A DNA stretch of 19,588 bases from an uncultured Flavobacteriales bacterium (GCA_937876095.1 CALFIE010000050.1:1-19588); one strand, 5' to 3'; positions 8,395 through 15,080 are shown, numbered from the stretch's first letter. Numbers and translations are program-made. The notes: a model not told the origin generated them from the sequence alone.

Positions 8395-9030
8395 ATGAGA
8401 TTGGCAAAAAAATGGTCAAATTACTACATAGAAGCAGGTTGCGATGAAGTTGGTCGTGGTTGCTTGTGCGGTCCTGTTGTAGCTGCCACTGTAATAATAA
8501 ATGATAATTTTAAGCAAAATTTAGTTAATGATTCTAAAAAATTAACTCCCAAAATTAGATTAGAATTAGATGATTATATTAGAGAAAACGCTTTAGATTT
8601 TGCCATTGCAGAACTTCCACCTGCATTTATAGATCAGCACAATATTTTGCAAGCAAGTATTCATGCAATGCATTTGGCTTTGGATCAATTAACGGTACGT
8701 CCTGAACTTATTTTGGTAGACGGAAATCGTTTTCACCCGTACCAATTTATTCCACATCAGTGCATTATAAAAGGGGATGCCAAATTTCTATCGATTGCTG
8801 CAGCTTCTATTTTAGCTAAAAATTACAGAGATAAATTGATGATGGAATTACACGAAGAATTCCCACAATATGGCTGGAACCGAAATATGGGCTACGCAAC
8901 CAAAGATCACCGGGAAGCATTAATTAAGTTCGGACCAACCAAATACCACCGAAAATCTTTCAGATTAGATTATAGTAAACCAAAACCCGTCAAAATAAAA
9001 AAACCAAATTCTGAAAACCTATTATTTTGA
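8395..9030 (+). CDS. rnhB: Ribonuclease HII
   Basis: This 211-residue enzyme cuts the RNA strand of RNA-DNA hybrids and removes single ribonucleotides left in DNA. The active-site motifs are intact. DEVGRG carries Asp17 and Glu18, LVDGN carries Asp109, and AKNYRD carries Asp146. The conserved DSKKLT, GDAKFLSIAAASILAK and WNRNMGYAT segments are also present. The open frame continues upstream to 8194, but those 67 residues overlap the susC 5' end and promoter and are not RNase HII sequence, so ATG 8395 (MRLAKKWSN) is chosen. The short Lys/Pro-rich tail after LDYSKPKP is normal variation. The gene is divergent from susC and convergent with the surface-repeat gene. Confidence 0.96.
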   Translation: MRLAKKWSNYYIEAGCDEVGRGCLCGPVVAATVIINDNFKQNLVNDSKKLTPKIRLELDDYIRENALDFAIAELPPAFIDQHNILQASIHAMHLALDQLTVRPELILVDGNRFHPYQFIPHQCIIKGDAKFLSIAAASILAKNYRDKLMMELHEEFPQYGWNRNMGYATKDHREALIKFGPTKYHRKSFRLDYSKPKPVKIKKPNSENLLF

Positions 9031-9068
9031 AAAATGACAAATTACCAACTTTTCTCTATTATTTTTCT

Positions 9069-9692
9069 TTAAAAATTAATGATGGGTAAACTTCTTTTGC
9101 CGTTATTGTTCCAAAAACCTATTTGTAAGCCTTTAAAATCGGTGCATTTATTTATTACCGCGATTTGAACACCTCTGCATTTCACTCCTACATTAGCAAA
9201 TGTAGCTATGGCAATTCCTTTTTGGGTATGATGAATATTGTACAATGGTGATATCGAAATTCCATTAATAACAGAAGGAGCTGAAATATTGCTCGCAATA
9301 TTTACTTCAATTCCATTGGTAATTGTAGGCTCCATATTGATGATTGATAGTTGCAAACCATTAATTTTGTTCATTTTTTCAGGGAGCGTCTTATTTTCCA
9401 ACTCTACAAAAGACCAATTATCAATATCAGGAAGATTCATTACAATCAAAAACGGAAAAAAAGCACCCAACAAATTGAAACCCAAACCAACTCCATTCAC
9501 TTTTTTTGGCGAAATTTCTTGATCCATTTCATCGAAGTATTTTACTAAAATACCATTCACGTTTTTAGTGTTTTTTGATGGCGAAAAGCCAATAATTTTT
9601 GGTTTTTTCTGTAAAGTACTGTCCGAACATTTTTGTGGGAAATATAGGTTACAAAACAAGGTGGTAGAAACCACCACTAGTAATTTTTTCAT
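9069..9692 (-). CDS. Secreted surface-repeat protein (LA_2272-type)
   Basis: This 207-residue protein has a Sec signal peptide (MKKLLVVVSTTLFCNLYFPQ) and no enzymatic motif. Its second half is built of imperfect repeats of about 15-25 residues with the pattern N/K-G-(I/L/V)-x-(I/V): NGLQLSIIN, NGIEVNIASN, NGISISPLYN, KGIAIATFAN, RGVQIAVIN and KGLQIGFWN. The protein ends with KRSLPIINF. This pattern and ending are, from memory, those of the LA_2272 surface-repeat family in Bacteroidetes, which probably forms a beta-structure at the cell surface; its function is not established. It is monocistronic, with a -7 box and a dyad directly upstream. Family assignment is by pattern only. Confidence 0.75.
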   Translation of the reverse strand: MKKLLVVVSTTLFCNLYFPQKCSDSTLQKKPKIIGFSPSKNTKNVNGILVKYFDEMDQEISPKKVNGVGLGFNLLGAFFPFLIVMNLPDIDNWSFVELENKTLPEKMNKINGLQLSIINMEPTITNGIEVNIASNISAPSVINGISISPLYNIHHTQKGIAIATFANVGVKCRGVQIAVINKCTDFKGLQIGFWNNNGKRSLPIINF

Positions 9693-9694
9693 AG

Positions 9695-9727
9695 GTCTGA
9701 TTTTAAATTATTAATCAGACAAAAGTA
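9695..9727 (-). promoter_or_regulatory. -7 box and overlapping dyad upstream of the surface-repeat gene
   Basis: The minus strand reads TACTTTTG (9720-9727), a full TAnnTTTG match. An 8-base perfect inverted repeat, GTCTGATT (9695-9702) and AATCAGAC (9713-9720), begins at the last base of the box and runs across the predicted transcription start to 3 bases before the ATG. This position suits an operator better than an RNA hairpin, since half the dyad would not be fully transcribed. Confidence 0.45.
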
Positions 9728-9742
9728 TTTCTACAGATTCAG

Positions 9743-9763
9743 AAAAAAATTGATTGAAATCAA
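9743..9763 (-). terminator. Weak terminator after rimM
   Basis: On the minus strand TTGAT and ATCAA form a 5-pair stem with a TTCA loop, followed by seven T. It lies 13 bases beyond the rimM stop codon. The stem is short and AT-rich, so its strength is uncertain. Confidence 0.4.
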
Positions 9764-9775
9764 GACTGAAAAAAA

Positions 9776-10318
9776 TTACTCATCTTTTTTAGATGGTACC
9801 AAGAAAACATCTAGCAAACCTTCTGGTAATTGCATAGAAATTTTTTTGTTCTCTCGATCTATTGCCAAAATCCAATCTTTAATAATCGGAATTATGATTT
9901 CTGTTTCGCCTAATTTTAGTAAAAAATAATGTTGTGCTGTTTGATCATTGATGGATTGTATTACTCCGCAAGATTCTTGGTTTTCATCCAAAATTTCAAA
10001 TCCAATCACTTCGTGATAGTAGAATTGTTTACCTGTAAGTTTTGGCAAGGTAGAAAGTGGCAAATACACTTCTTTACCAAGTATTTGGTTGACCAAAGTT
10101 TCAGTTGAATTTTTGAAAAATAGATTCAGTGCATCGTATTTACTCCAAGATCGTTTTTCTATGAAAAACGGCACCAACAAACCATTGATTTCAATGAAAA
10201 CCGAAGCCAAATTTGCATAAAATTCTGGTTGATCAGTATCGAGTTTCAGAATTACATTTCCTTGTAATCCGTGTCTGCGTGTAATTCTTCCTAAAAAATA
10301 GCAATCCTCTTTTTTCAT
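9776..10318 (-). CDS. rimM: Ribosome maturation factor RimM
   Basis: This 180-residue factor assists maturation of the 30S subunit head and binds ribosomal protein S19. The N-terminal beta-barrel contains the characteristic YFLGRITRRHGLQGNVILKLDTD (residues 6-28). The C-terminal PRC-barrel region begins around FYYHEVIGFEI and includes ILAIDRENKKISMQLPEGLL near the end. The frame is open 13 residues further upstream, but that part runs into the palindrome at 10347-10372 and is not RimM-like. ATG 10318 directly precedes the conserved MKKEDCYFLGRI. It follows rpsP on the same strand, the usual S16-RimM pairing. A -7 box lies 4 bases upstream of the ATG, so it may also be made from its own leaderless transcript. 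Confidence 0.94.
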   Translation of the reverse strand: MKKEDCYFLGRITRRHGLQGNVILKLDTDQPEFYANLASVFIEINGLLVPFFIEKRSWSKYDALNLFFKNSTETLVNQILGKEVYLPLSTLPKLTGKQFYYHEVIGFEILDENQESCGVIQSINDQTAQHYFLLKLGETEIIIPIIKDWILAIDRENKKISMQLPEGLLDVFLVPSKKDE

Positions 10319-10322
10319 AGCA

Positions 10323-10330
10323 CAAATATA
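10323..10330 (-). promoter_or_regulatory. -7 promoter box directly before rimM
   Basis: The minus strand reads TATATTTG, a full match to TAnnTTTG, only 4 bases from the rimM ATG. If used, transcription would begin at or beside the A of the start codon and give a leaderless mRNA. No -33 TTTG is present at the expected distance. Confidence 0.35.
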
Positions 10331-10346
10331 ATTTCTTTTAAAATAA

Positions 10347-10372
10347 TAGAGACGCAATTGCTTGCGTCTCTA
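10347..10372. repeat. Palindrome between rpsP and rimM
   Basis: TAGAGACGCAA (10347-10357) and TTGCGTCTCTA (10362-10372) form a perfect 11-pair stem with a TTGC loop. The stem is much more GC-rich than the surrounding DNA. On the minus strand it is followed by TTATTTT, so it may attenuate rpsP transcription before rimM. It resembles dispersed palindromes of the GAGACGC...GCGTCTC type known in several bacterial groups; a copy number cannot be seen here. Confidence 0.7.
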
Positions 10373-10395
10373 CTCTATTAATTTTGTATAAACTA

Positions 10396-11019
10396 TTAAG
10401 CTTCTGGAGTTTCTTCTTTAGCTTCTTCTGCAGCTGGTTCTTCAACTACTTCTGCAACTGGAGCAGCTTCTTCTGCAACTTCTGCAACTGGAGCTTCTTC
10501 TGCAACTTCAGCAACTTCTTCTACAACAGGAGCATTTGCAGCTTCTTGAGCCGATTTTGCTTCTGCTTCTGCTTTTGCAGCAGCATCTATTCTGTCTTGG
10601 TTTACTTTTGCTTCTGCTTCCAATGCTGCTTTCTTAGCTGCTTTATCTGCTTTAGACAAACCTTCTTTTTTGTTTTGTACTGCTTTTTCTTTTTCTTCTA
10701 ACCAAGCTGCAAATTTTTTATCTGCATCTTCTTGGCTGAAAGCACCTTTTGCAACACCACCTTGTAAATGTTTTTTCAACAATGCTCCTTTATAAGACAA
10801 AATTGCTCTTGCTGTATCAGATGGTTGTGCTCCATCATTTAACCATTTTACCGCTGCATCTACATCTAATTCTATAGTTGCAGGATTGGTGATTGGATTG
10901 TAAATTCCTAATTTTTCAATAAATTTACCATCTCTTCTAGCTCTTGCATCGGCTACTACAATGTGGAAAAAAGGTTTTCCTTTTTTACCGTGTCTTTGTA
11001 ATCTGATTTTTACTGACAT
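10396..11019 (-). CDS. rpsP: 30S ribosomal protein S16 with long acidic tail
   Basis: Residues 1 to about 85 are a complete S16: VKIRLQRHGKKGKPFFHIVVADARARRDG, then LGIYNP, VKWLNDGAQPSDTA and the end of the core at about LLKKHL. The whole protein is 207 residues, against about 80-90 in most bacteria. After the core comes a charged helical segment with WLEEKEKAVQNKKEG, an Ala/Lys stretch, and a low-complexity acidic tail (about 160-207) built from EVAEE, APVAE and EEPAAEE-like units. Long S16 tails are known in Bacteroidetes, so this is probably not a fusion error. S16 supports 30S assembly. A full -7 box lies about 50 bases upstream, and rimM follows. Confidence 0.95.
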   Translation of the reverse strand: MSVKIRLQRHGKKGKPFFHIVVADARARRDGKFIEKLGIYNPITNPATIELDVDAAVKWLNDGAQPSDTARAILSYKGALLKKHLQGGVAKGAFSQEDADKKFAAWLEEKEKAVQNKKEGLSKADKAAKKAALEAEAKVNQDRIDAAAKAEAEAKSAQEAANAPVVEEVAEVAEEAPVAEVAEEAAPVAEVVEEPAAEEAKEETPEA

Positions 11020-11069
11020 ACTTTTTTTGATTTTGTGGGAACTCGTCCCGTTAATTATTTTTAAGGGTG

Positions 11070-11077
11070 CAAAGATA
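11070..11077 (-). promoter_or_regulatory. -7 promoter box of rpsP
   Basis: The minus strand reads TATCTTTG, an exact TAnnTTTG match, leaving a leader of about 45 bases before the rpsP ATG. No -33 TTTG stands at the expected position. Confidence 0.45.
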
Positions 11078-11161
11078 GAAAAAATTTTCGATTCAGTAAA
11101 ATTTTGTTGGAGAATAGGAATCGCAAGTTTTTAAAATAAAAATGGATGATTTTAAAGTAAA

Positions 11162-11195
11162 AAAATGATCATTTTCAAATCTTCAAATTTTCAAA
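11162..11195. repeat. 8-base tandem repeat and palindrome after the nitroreductase stop
   Basis: Directly beyond the stop codon (11196-11198), the plus strand holds three units TTTCAAAT, CTTCAAAT, TTTCAAAT (11172-11195). The first unit overlaps the 14-base palindrome AAAATGATCATTTT (11162-11175). The array starts at the base next to the stop codon of a gene whose C-terminus looks shortened. Confidence 0.7.
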
Positions 11196-11708
11196 TTACC
11201 CAATCATTCCCATATAAAAAAGTCCAATGCAGCGCTGATTTTCTTCTAATTTCAAAAATTCTGAAAGATGATTAATGACATTGTGCGAACTCCAATAACA
11301 GCCGACTTTGTTCACCGTACAAGTTAGGTACATATTTTGAACTGCCATTGCAACGGCACAGATTTCTTCGAATTCTGGAACCAAACCACTTAAACTTACT
11401 ACTATTGGAATTACAGCATCACTTTGTGAAATTTTCACAGCAAAATCATCGTACTTTTTTTGTAGGAAAAGAAGTTTTGGCGTGTTTTCTTGATATATTT
11501 TTTGGAGTTCTGTTCCTAAATCTGTCAGTTCTTCATTCTGTAAAATTTTGAATCTCCATGGTTTTGTTTTCTTGTGATTGGGTGCAAATTGTGCAGAATT
11601 TAGAATTTCTTGCAAAATATTTTCAGGGATTTTTTCTCCGGAATATTCTTTCGGATATATGCTTCTTCTGCTTTCTATAATTTGTTTTAATATTTCTGGA
11701 TTGGTCAT
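11196..11708 (-). CDS. Nitroreductase-family flavoprotein, C-terminus shortened
   Basis: This 170-residue protein belongs to the small nitroreductases (YdjA-like), FMN-dependent oxidoreductases. Typical segments are ESRRSIYPKEYSGEKIP near the N-terminus (FMN-phosphate-binding Arg-Arg-Ser), LNSAQFAPNHKKTKPWRF (about 35-52), AVAMAVQNMYL and a C-terminal CIGLFYMG. In relatives FYxG is followed by roughly 15-25 more residues, often with a Lys/Arg-rich segment that completes the FMN site. Here the frame stops three residues later (MIG, stop) and runs straight into an 8-base tandem repeat. It may still fold, or may be a decaying gene. The substrate is unknown. The gene follows the GreA-like gene on the same strand with a 101-base gap. 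Confidence 0.82.
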   Translation of the reverse strand: MTNPEILKQIIESRRSIYPKEYSGEKIPENILQEILNSAQFAPNHKKTKPWRFKILQNEELTDLGTELQKIYQENTPKLLFLQKKYDDFAVKISQSDAVIPIVVSLSGLVPEFEEICAVAMAVQNMYLTCTVNKVGCYWSSHNVINHLSEFLKLEENQRCIGLFYMGMIG

Positions 11709-11715
11709 TTTTTTA

Positions 11716-11809
11716 GTTCAAGGTTCAAAATTGTAAGTATAATATGAGTTTTTTGGTTTAATAATGTTCTGATTTTCATCTTTCTTAATTCATAACTATA
11801 CTTCATAAC
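11716..11809. repeat. Short direct repeats between the GreA-like and nitroreductase genes
   Basis: The gap holds AGTTCAAGGTTCAAA (two 7-base units, 11717-11731) next to the nitroreductase start. Next to the GreA-like stop lies a duplicated TTCATAACT (about 11789-11810, 14-base spacing). The GreA-like TGA stop codon overlaps the second repeat. Both motifs have the same 7-base rhythm as the arrays elsewhere in the window. Confidence 0.45.
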
Positions 11810-12259
11810 TCAAAAAATCTCTTCAATTTTTTGGTGGATATTGTTTAATACAAATTCGTCTCCTACTTTTTTACCCAACATGATTTTTGACATCGGACAC
11901 TCCAATGAAATGGCGTAAAATCGATCGTTTTCATAGAAAAATTCTCCCAACGAAACCGAAATATAAAATCGTGCTTTATTAGTGATTACCAACGAGCCAA
12001 GTTGAACTTTATCAGAAGTAGTATTAATTACTTTCAACATTTGTTTTTGCATATTTTTCACGGCAAACATTTGCTTATCTAGATGATAAATTTCTTCTTG
12101 GATTTCTTCTCTTATAGAATCATAATTTGAAGTTTTCTTTATTTCTCTGCTTGCTTCTAAGGTAAAATCGAGATAAAAATCAAGTGTTTTTATCTTGTTC
12201 AAAATTTGTACTGTAACGTAGTTTCTTATACTTTCTTTATTATACTTTTTGTTCTGCAT
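11810..12259 (-). CDS. GreA/GreB-like transcription elongation factor
   Basis: About 149 residues, from ATG 12259; a GTG two codons upstream is possible. Residues about 35-75 are predicted coiled coil (REEIQEEIYHLDKQMFAVKNMQKQM), and the rest resembles the FKBP-like C-terminal domain of Gre factors: VQLGSLVITN, YFISVSLG-like YISVSLGEFFY, YAISLECPMSKIMLGKKVGDEF. Gre proteins enter the RNA polymerase secondary channel and stimulate cleavage of backtracked RNA. The N-terminal arm is shorter than in GreA, and I cannot point to the acidic tip residues with certainty, so this may be a diverged paralogue with another effect on polymerase. Such short Gre-like proteins are common in flavobacteria. A full -7 box lies 16 bases upstream of the ATG. 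Confidence 0.75.
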   Translation of the reverse strand: MQNKKYNKESIRNYVTVQILNKIKTLDFYLDFTLEASREIKKTSNYDSIREEIQEEIYHLDKQMFAVKNMQKQMLKVINTTSDKVQLGSLVITNKARFYISVSLGEFFYENDRFYAISLECPMSKIMLGKKVGDEFVLNNIHQKIEEIF

Positions 12260-12275
12260 TATCACTTTTCTGCAC

Positions 12276-12283
12276 CAAATATA
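12276..12283 (-). promoter_or_regulatory. -7 promoter box of the GreA-like gene
   Basis: The minus strand reads TATATTTG, an exact TAnnTTTG match. It lies directly beyond the T tract of the terminator at 12294-12316, giving a very compact terminator-promoter junction and a leader of about 12 bases. Confidence 0.45.
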
Positions 12284-12293
12284 AAAACAAAAA

Positions 12294-12316
12294 ACCTTCC
12301 AAAAAAATTGAAAGGT
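12294..12316 (-). terminator. Terminator of the SRPBCC gene
   Basis: On the minus strand ACCTTTCAA and TTGGAAGGT form a 9-pair stem with one G-U pair and a 5-base T loop, followed by TTTTTGTTTT. It lies 24 bases after the SRPBCC stop codon. Confidence 0.75.
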
Positions 12317-12339
12317 CTTCTATAATTTATTATTGAAAA

Positions 12340-12855
12340 TTATTTTTCAGAAATTTCTTTCAATTTTTCCAAACCTTCTCCGTAAGATTTTCCCATCATG
12401 TAATCCATAAATGGTTTTCCAAGATTAGATGGATATTCCATCGTTGCATCGAGGTTCCAAGTAACTTTGGTTCCGTTTCCTTCTGGTGTAAGCACAATAT
12501 CCGAAGTAGCATCACCTTGTCCTTCAAAAGCCATTTTGGTGGTTTGTTTTTGGTTCGGAACCAATGCTGTGATTTCCTGACAACCATTTCCAACATCTGG
12601 TTTTTCGCTTTTCCAACAGTGTTTATCACCAATTTGACCTGAAACTCCAGAAAAAGTAGATTTTACATTCGGGTCTAGTTTCATCCAAGGATTCCATCCA
12701 TTGAATGCTTTCATAGAAGAAATGTGTGGATAGATTTTCTCAGCCGGAGCATTAATCACGATAGATTTTTCATAATGGTATTTTTCACCAATCAAAAACA
12801 TTGCAATTACTAAAATCACCACAATTGCCAACAAAATTTTTAGAAATTTTTTCAT
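12340..12855 (-). CDS. Membrane-anchored SRPBCC-family protein
   Basis: This 171-residue protein has one N-terminal transmembrane helix (FLKILLAIVVILVIAMFLIG, residues 4-23), followed by a START/polyketide-cyclase-like (SRPBCC) domain. The helix-grip fold is recognisable from YHYEKSIVINAPAEKIYPHI at the start, the WNPWMKLDP loop, the central strands FSGVSGQIGDKHCW and SDIVLTPEGNGTKVTWNL, and the long C-terminal helix (YMMGKSYGEGLEKLKEI). The domain usually forms a cavity for a hydrophobic ligand; the ligand is unknown. The domain probably faces the periplasm. It is monocistronic, with a -7 box at 12878-12885 and a clear terminator. Confidence 0.85.
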   Translation of the reverse strand: MKKFLKILLAIVVILVIAMFLIGEKYHYEKSIVINAPAEKIYPHISSMKAFNGWNPWMKLDPNVKSTFSGVSGQIGDKHCWKSEKPDVGNGCQEITALVPNQKQTTKMAFEGQGDATSDIVLTPEGNGTKVTWNLDATMEYPSNLGKPFMDYMMGKSYGEGLEKLKEISEK

Positions 12856-12877
12856 AGTTTATAAATTTTAGAATTAT

Positions 12878-12885
12878 CAAAGATA
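12878..12885 (-). promoter_or_regulatory. -7 promoter box of the SRPBCC gene
   Basis: The minus strand reads TATCTTTG, an exact TAnnTTTG match, 22 bases upstream of the ATG at 12855. No -33 TTTG lies at 19-21 bases. Confidence 0.45.
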
Positions 12886-12922
12886 AATATTTTGTTTTTA
12901 AGTAAATTTGCGATGCAAAATC

Positions 12923-12969
12923 ACTTTGTCAAAGTTCAAATTTTCGAAGAAAATAATCTTTGACAAAGT
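12923..12969. repeat. 12-base inverted repeat upstream of the M3 peptidase gene
   Basis: ACTTTGTCAAAG (12923-12934) and CTTTGACAAAGT (12958-12969) are perfect inverted copies with 23 bases between them. Each arm is itself nearly palindromic (CTTTG-N-CAAAG). The element ends 20 bases before the M3 peptidase ATG. It could be a pair of operator sites, an RNA hairpin in the leader, or a dispersed intergenic repeat. Confidence 0.65.
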
Positions 12970-12989
12970 TTAAAAAATAAATTTAAAAA

Positions 12990-15071
12990 ATGACCAACCC
13001 ACTTTTAAAAACATTCTCTACCAAATATCATTCTGCACCTTTTAATGAAATTAAAGAAGAGCATTATTTGCCTGCTTTCAAACAATTAATTGATGAAAGT
13101 TTGGCGGAAATTGATGCAATTGTTGCAAATACAGACGAACCTACTTTTGAAAACGTGATTGAAAAATTGGCGTATTCCGGTGAACAATTAGATGTGGTTT
13201 CCAGTATTTTTTTCAACCTTAATTCTGCGGAAACCAATGATGAAATGCAGAAATTGGCTCAAGAAATCTCTCCAATTTTAACGGAATATTCTTCAAAAAT
13301 TTCACAAAATTCTGCTCTTTTTGCAAAAATTAAAAAAGTGTTTGATGATAAAGAAAAATATCAACTCAACGAAGAGCAAGAAATGCTTCTGAATGAGACT
13401 TACAAAGGTTTTGTGAGAAATGGCGCGCTTCTGAACGATGCCGACAAGAAAAAACTGGAGCAAATTAATATGGATTTGTCTTTGAAATCGCTTCAATTTG
13501 GTCAAAATGTATTGGCAGAAACCAATAATTATTTCAATCATATCACGAGAAAAGAAGATTTGCACGGAATTCCCAATGCAATTTTGGAACAATATGCAGA
13601 AGATGCGAAAGATCGAAATCTAAACGGCTACGTTATAACTTTGCAATATCCAAGTTTTGTACCTTTTATGACGTATTGCGAAAACCGAGATCTTCGCAAA
13701 GAATTGGCTTTGGAAAATGGCAGAAAAGCCTTTAAAAATAATGAATTTGATAATCAAAATTTAATTAAAGAATTGGTACAACTTCGTGGTGAAAAGGCAA
13801 AAATTTTAGGTTTTGAAAATTTTGCCGCTTATGTTTTGGAAGAACGAATGGCGAAATCACCTGAAAAAGTCTTCAATTTTTTGAATGAATTGCTTGAAAA
13901 AGCAACGCCTTTTGCAAAAAAAGAAATCGAAGAACTGAAATCATTAGCCAAAAAAGATGGTATTGAGGAAATGCAAAGTTACGACCACGCTTTCTACGCC
14001 GAAAAACTGCGAAAAGCGAAATATGACTTGAACGATGAAGAGTTGAAACCTTATTTCGAACTCGAAAAAGTGCAACAAGCTGTTTTCGATTTGGCAGGGA
14101 AACTCTATAATTTGGAATTTGTAGAAACTCAAGATATTCAAAAATATCACGAAGATGTGAAAACGTATGAAGTTTATGAAGTTGGAAGTTGGAAGATGGA
14201 AGATGGAAGTGAAACCAGAAACTCGAAACCCGAAACTCGCATCAAAGCATTGCTTTACGCAGATTACCACCCAAGAAAAGGAAAACGAGCAGGAGCTTGG
14301 ATGACGAGTTTCAGAAATCAGCACCAAAAAAATGGCGAAAATTTTCGTCCGCACATTTCGGTGGTGTGTAATTTTACAAAACCGACGAAAGATGCGCCGA
14401 GTTTATTGACATTTCAGGAAGTGACGACGCTTTTCCACGAATTTGGGCACGCTTTGCACGGAATTTTAGCCAATACACAATATCCGAATCTTTCTGGAAC
14501 ATCTGTAAAATGGGATTTTGTGGAACTTCCATCACAATTTATGGAAAACTATTGCTACGAACCTGAATTTTTGAAAACTTTTGCAAAACACTATAAAACA
14601 GGCGAAATTTTACCTGACGAAAAAATTCAGAAAATTTCGGAATCAAAAAATTTTATGGAAGGTTACCAAACTTTGCGACAACTCGGTTTCGGAATTTTGG
14701 ATATGAAATACCACTCTGAAAACGCACATTCGTTGGATGTAAATTCGTTTGATGTGAAAAAATTTGAAGACGAAGCAACCAAAAACACGCAATTGTATCC
14801 TAAAAATCCTGAAACAGCAATGAGTCCGAGTTTTTCACATATCTTCCAAGGTGGTTATTCTGCAGGATATTATTCGTACAAATGGGCAGAAGTTTTAGAT
14901 GCAGATGCTTTTCAATATTTTAAAGAAAATGGAATTTTCAATAAAGAAATTGCAGACAAATTTAAAATTTTACTTTCTTCGGGCGGAACAAAAGACCCAA
15001 TGAAATTGTATGTAGATTTCCGGGGAAGTGAACCAAAAGTAGAGAGTTTACTGAAAAGAGCTTTTGGTTGA
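12990..15071 (+). CDS. M3-family zinc metallopeptidase (Dcp/oligopeptidase A type)
   Basis: This 693-residue soluble enzyme of the thimet-oligopeptidase family degrades peptides, probably in the cytoplasm; there is no signal peptide. The zinc site is intact: HEFGHALHG at 483-491 gives His483, Glu484 and His487, and Glu512 in WDFVELPSQFMEN is the third ligand. The closing segment, SFSHIFQGGYSAGYYSYKWAEVLDADAF, is also typical. Family members split into dipeptidyl carboxypeptidases and oligopeptidase A, and I cannot decide between them. Residues 399-417 (GSWKMEDGS, then ETRNSKPETR) are encoded by a 7-base tandem array and sit just before the conserved YADYHPRKGKRAGAWM, as an extra loop. The YchJ-like gene follows on the same strand. 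Confidence 0.93.
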   Translation: MTNPLLKTFSTKYHSAPFNEIKEEHYLPAFKQLIDESLAEIDAIVANTDEPTFENVIEKLAYSGEQLDVVSSIFFNLNSAETNDEMQKLAQEISPILTEYSSKISQNSALFAKIKKVFDDKEKYQLNEEQEMLLNETYKGFVRNGALLNDADKKKLEQINMDLSLKSLQFGQNVLAETNNYFNHITRKEDLHGIPNAILEQYAEDAKDRNLNGYVITLQYPSFVPFMTYCENRDLRKELALENGRKAFKNNEFDNQNLIKELVQLRGEKAKILGFENFAAYVLEERMAKSPEKVFNFLNELLEKATPFAKKEIEELKSLAKKDGIEEMQSYDHAFYAEKLRKAKYDLNDEELKPYFELEKVQQAVFDLAGKLYNLEFVETQDIQKYHEDVKTYEVYEVGSWKMEDGSETRNSKPETRIKALLYADYHPRKGKRAGAWMTSFRNQHQKNGENFRPHISVVCNFTKPTKDAPSLLTFQEVTTLFHEFGHALHGILANTQYPNLSGTSVKWDFVELPSQFMENYCYEPEFLKTFAKHYKTGEILPDEKIQKISESKNFMEGYQTLRQLGFGILDMKYHSENAHSLDVNSFDVKKFEDEATKNTQLYPKNPETAMSPSFSHIFQGGYSAGYYSYKWAEVLDADAFQYFKENGIFNKEIADKFKILLSSGGTKDPMKLYVDFRGSEPKVESLLKRAFG
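14184..14238. repeat. In-frame 7-base tandem array inside the M3 peptidase gene
   Basis: Four units of the GGAAGAT type (GGAAGTT, GGAAGAT, GGAAGAT, GGAAGT) are followed by four of the GAAACTC type (GAAACCA, GAAACTC, GAAACCC, GAAACTC). The array is 55 bases, about eight units, and stays in frame with no stop. It encodes a Glu/Ser/Thr/Arg-rich insertion unlike the flanking protein. Confidence 0.85.
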
Positions 15072-15080
15072 AAAAGAATT

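Noticed and set aside
10319..10357. Thirteen-codon extension of rimM
   Set aside because: It would be translated from the palindrome between rpsP and rimM and is not part of RimM.
10384..10701. A 105-codon plus-strand frame rich in Phe, Cys and Ser
   Set aside because: It is the antisense of the repetitive acidic tail of rpsP; its odd composition is a mirror of Glu/Ala codons.
12396..12632. A 78-codon frame on the minus strand within the SRPBCC gene
   Set aside because: It is a shifted frame of a gene with clear domain structure.
13944..14354. A 136-codon minus-strand frame within the M3 peptidase gene
   Set aside because: It is antisense to a well-conserved coding region and rich in Phe/Ile/Leu, as expected for a shadow frame.
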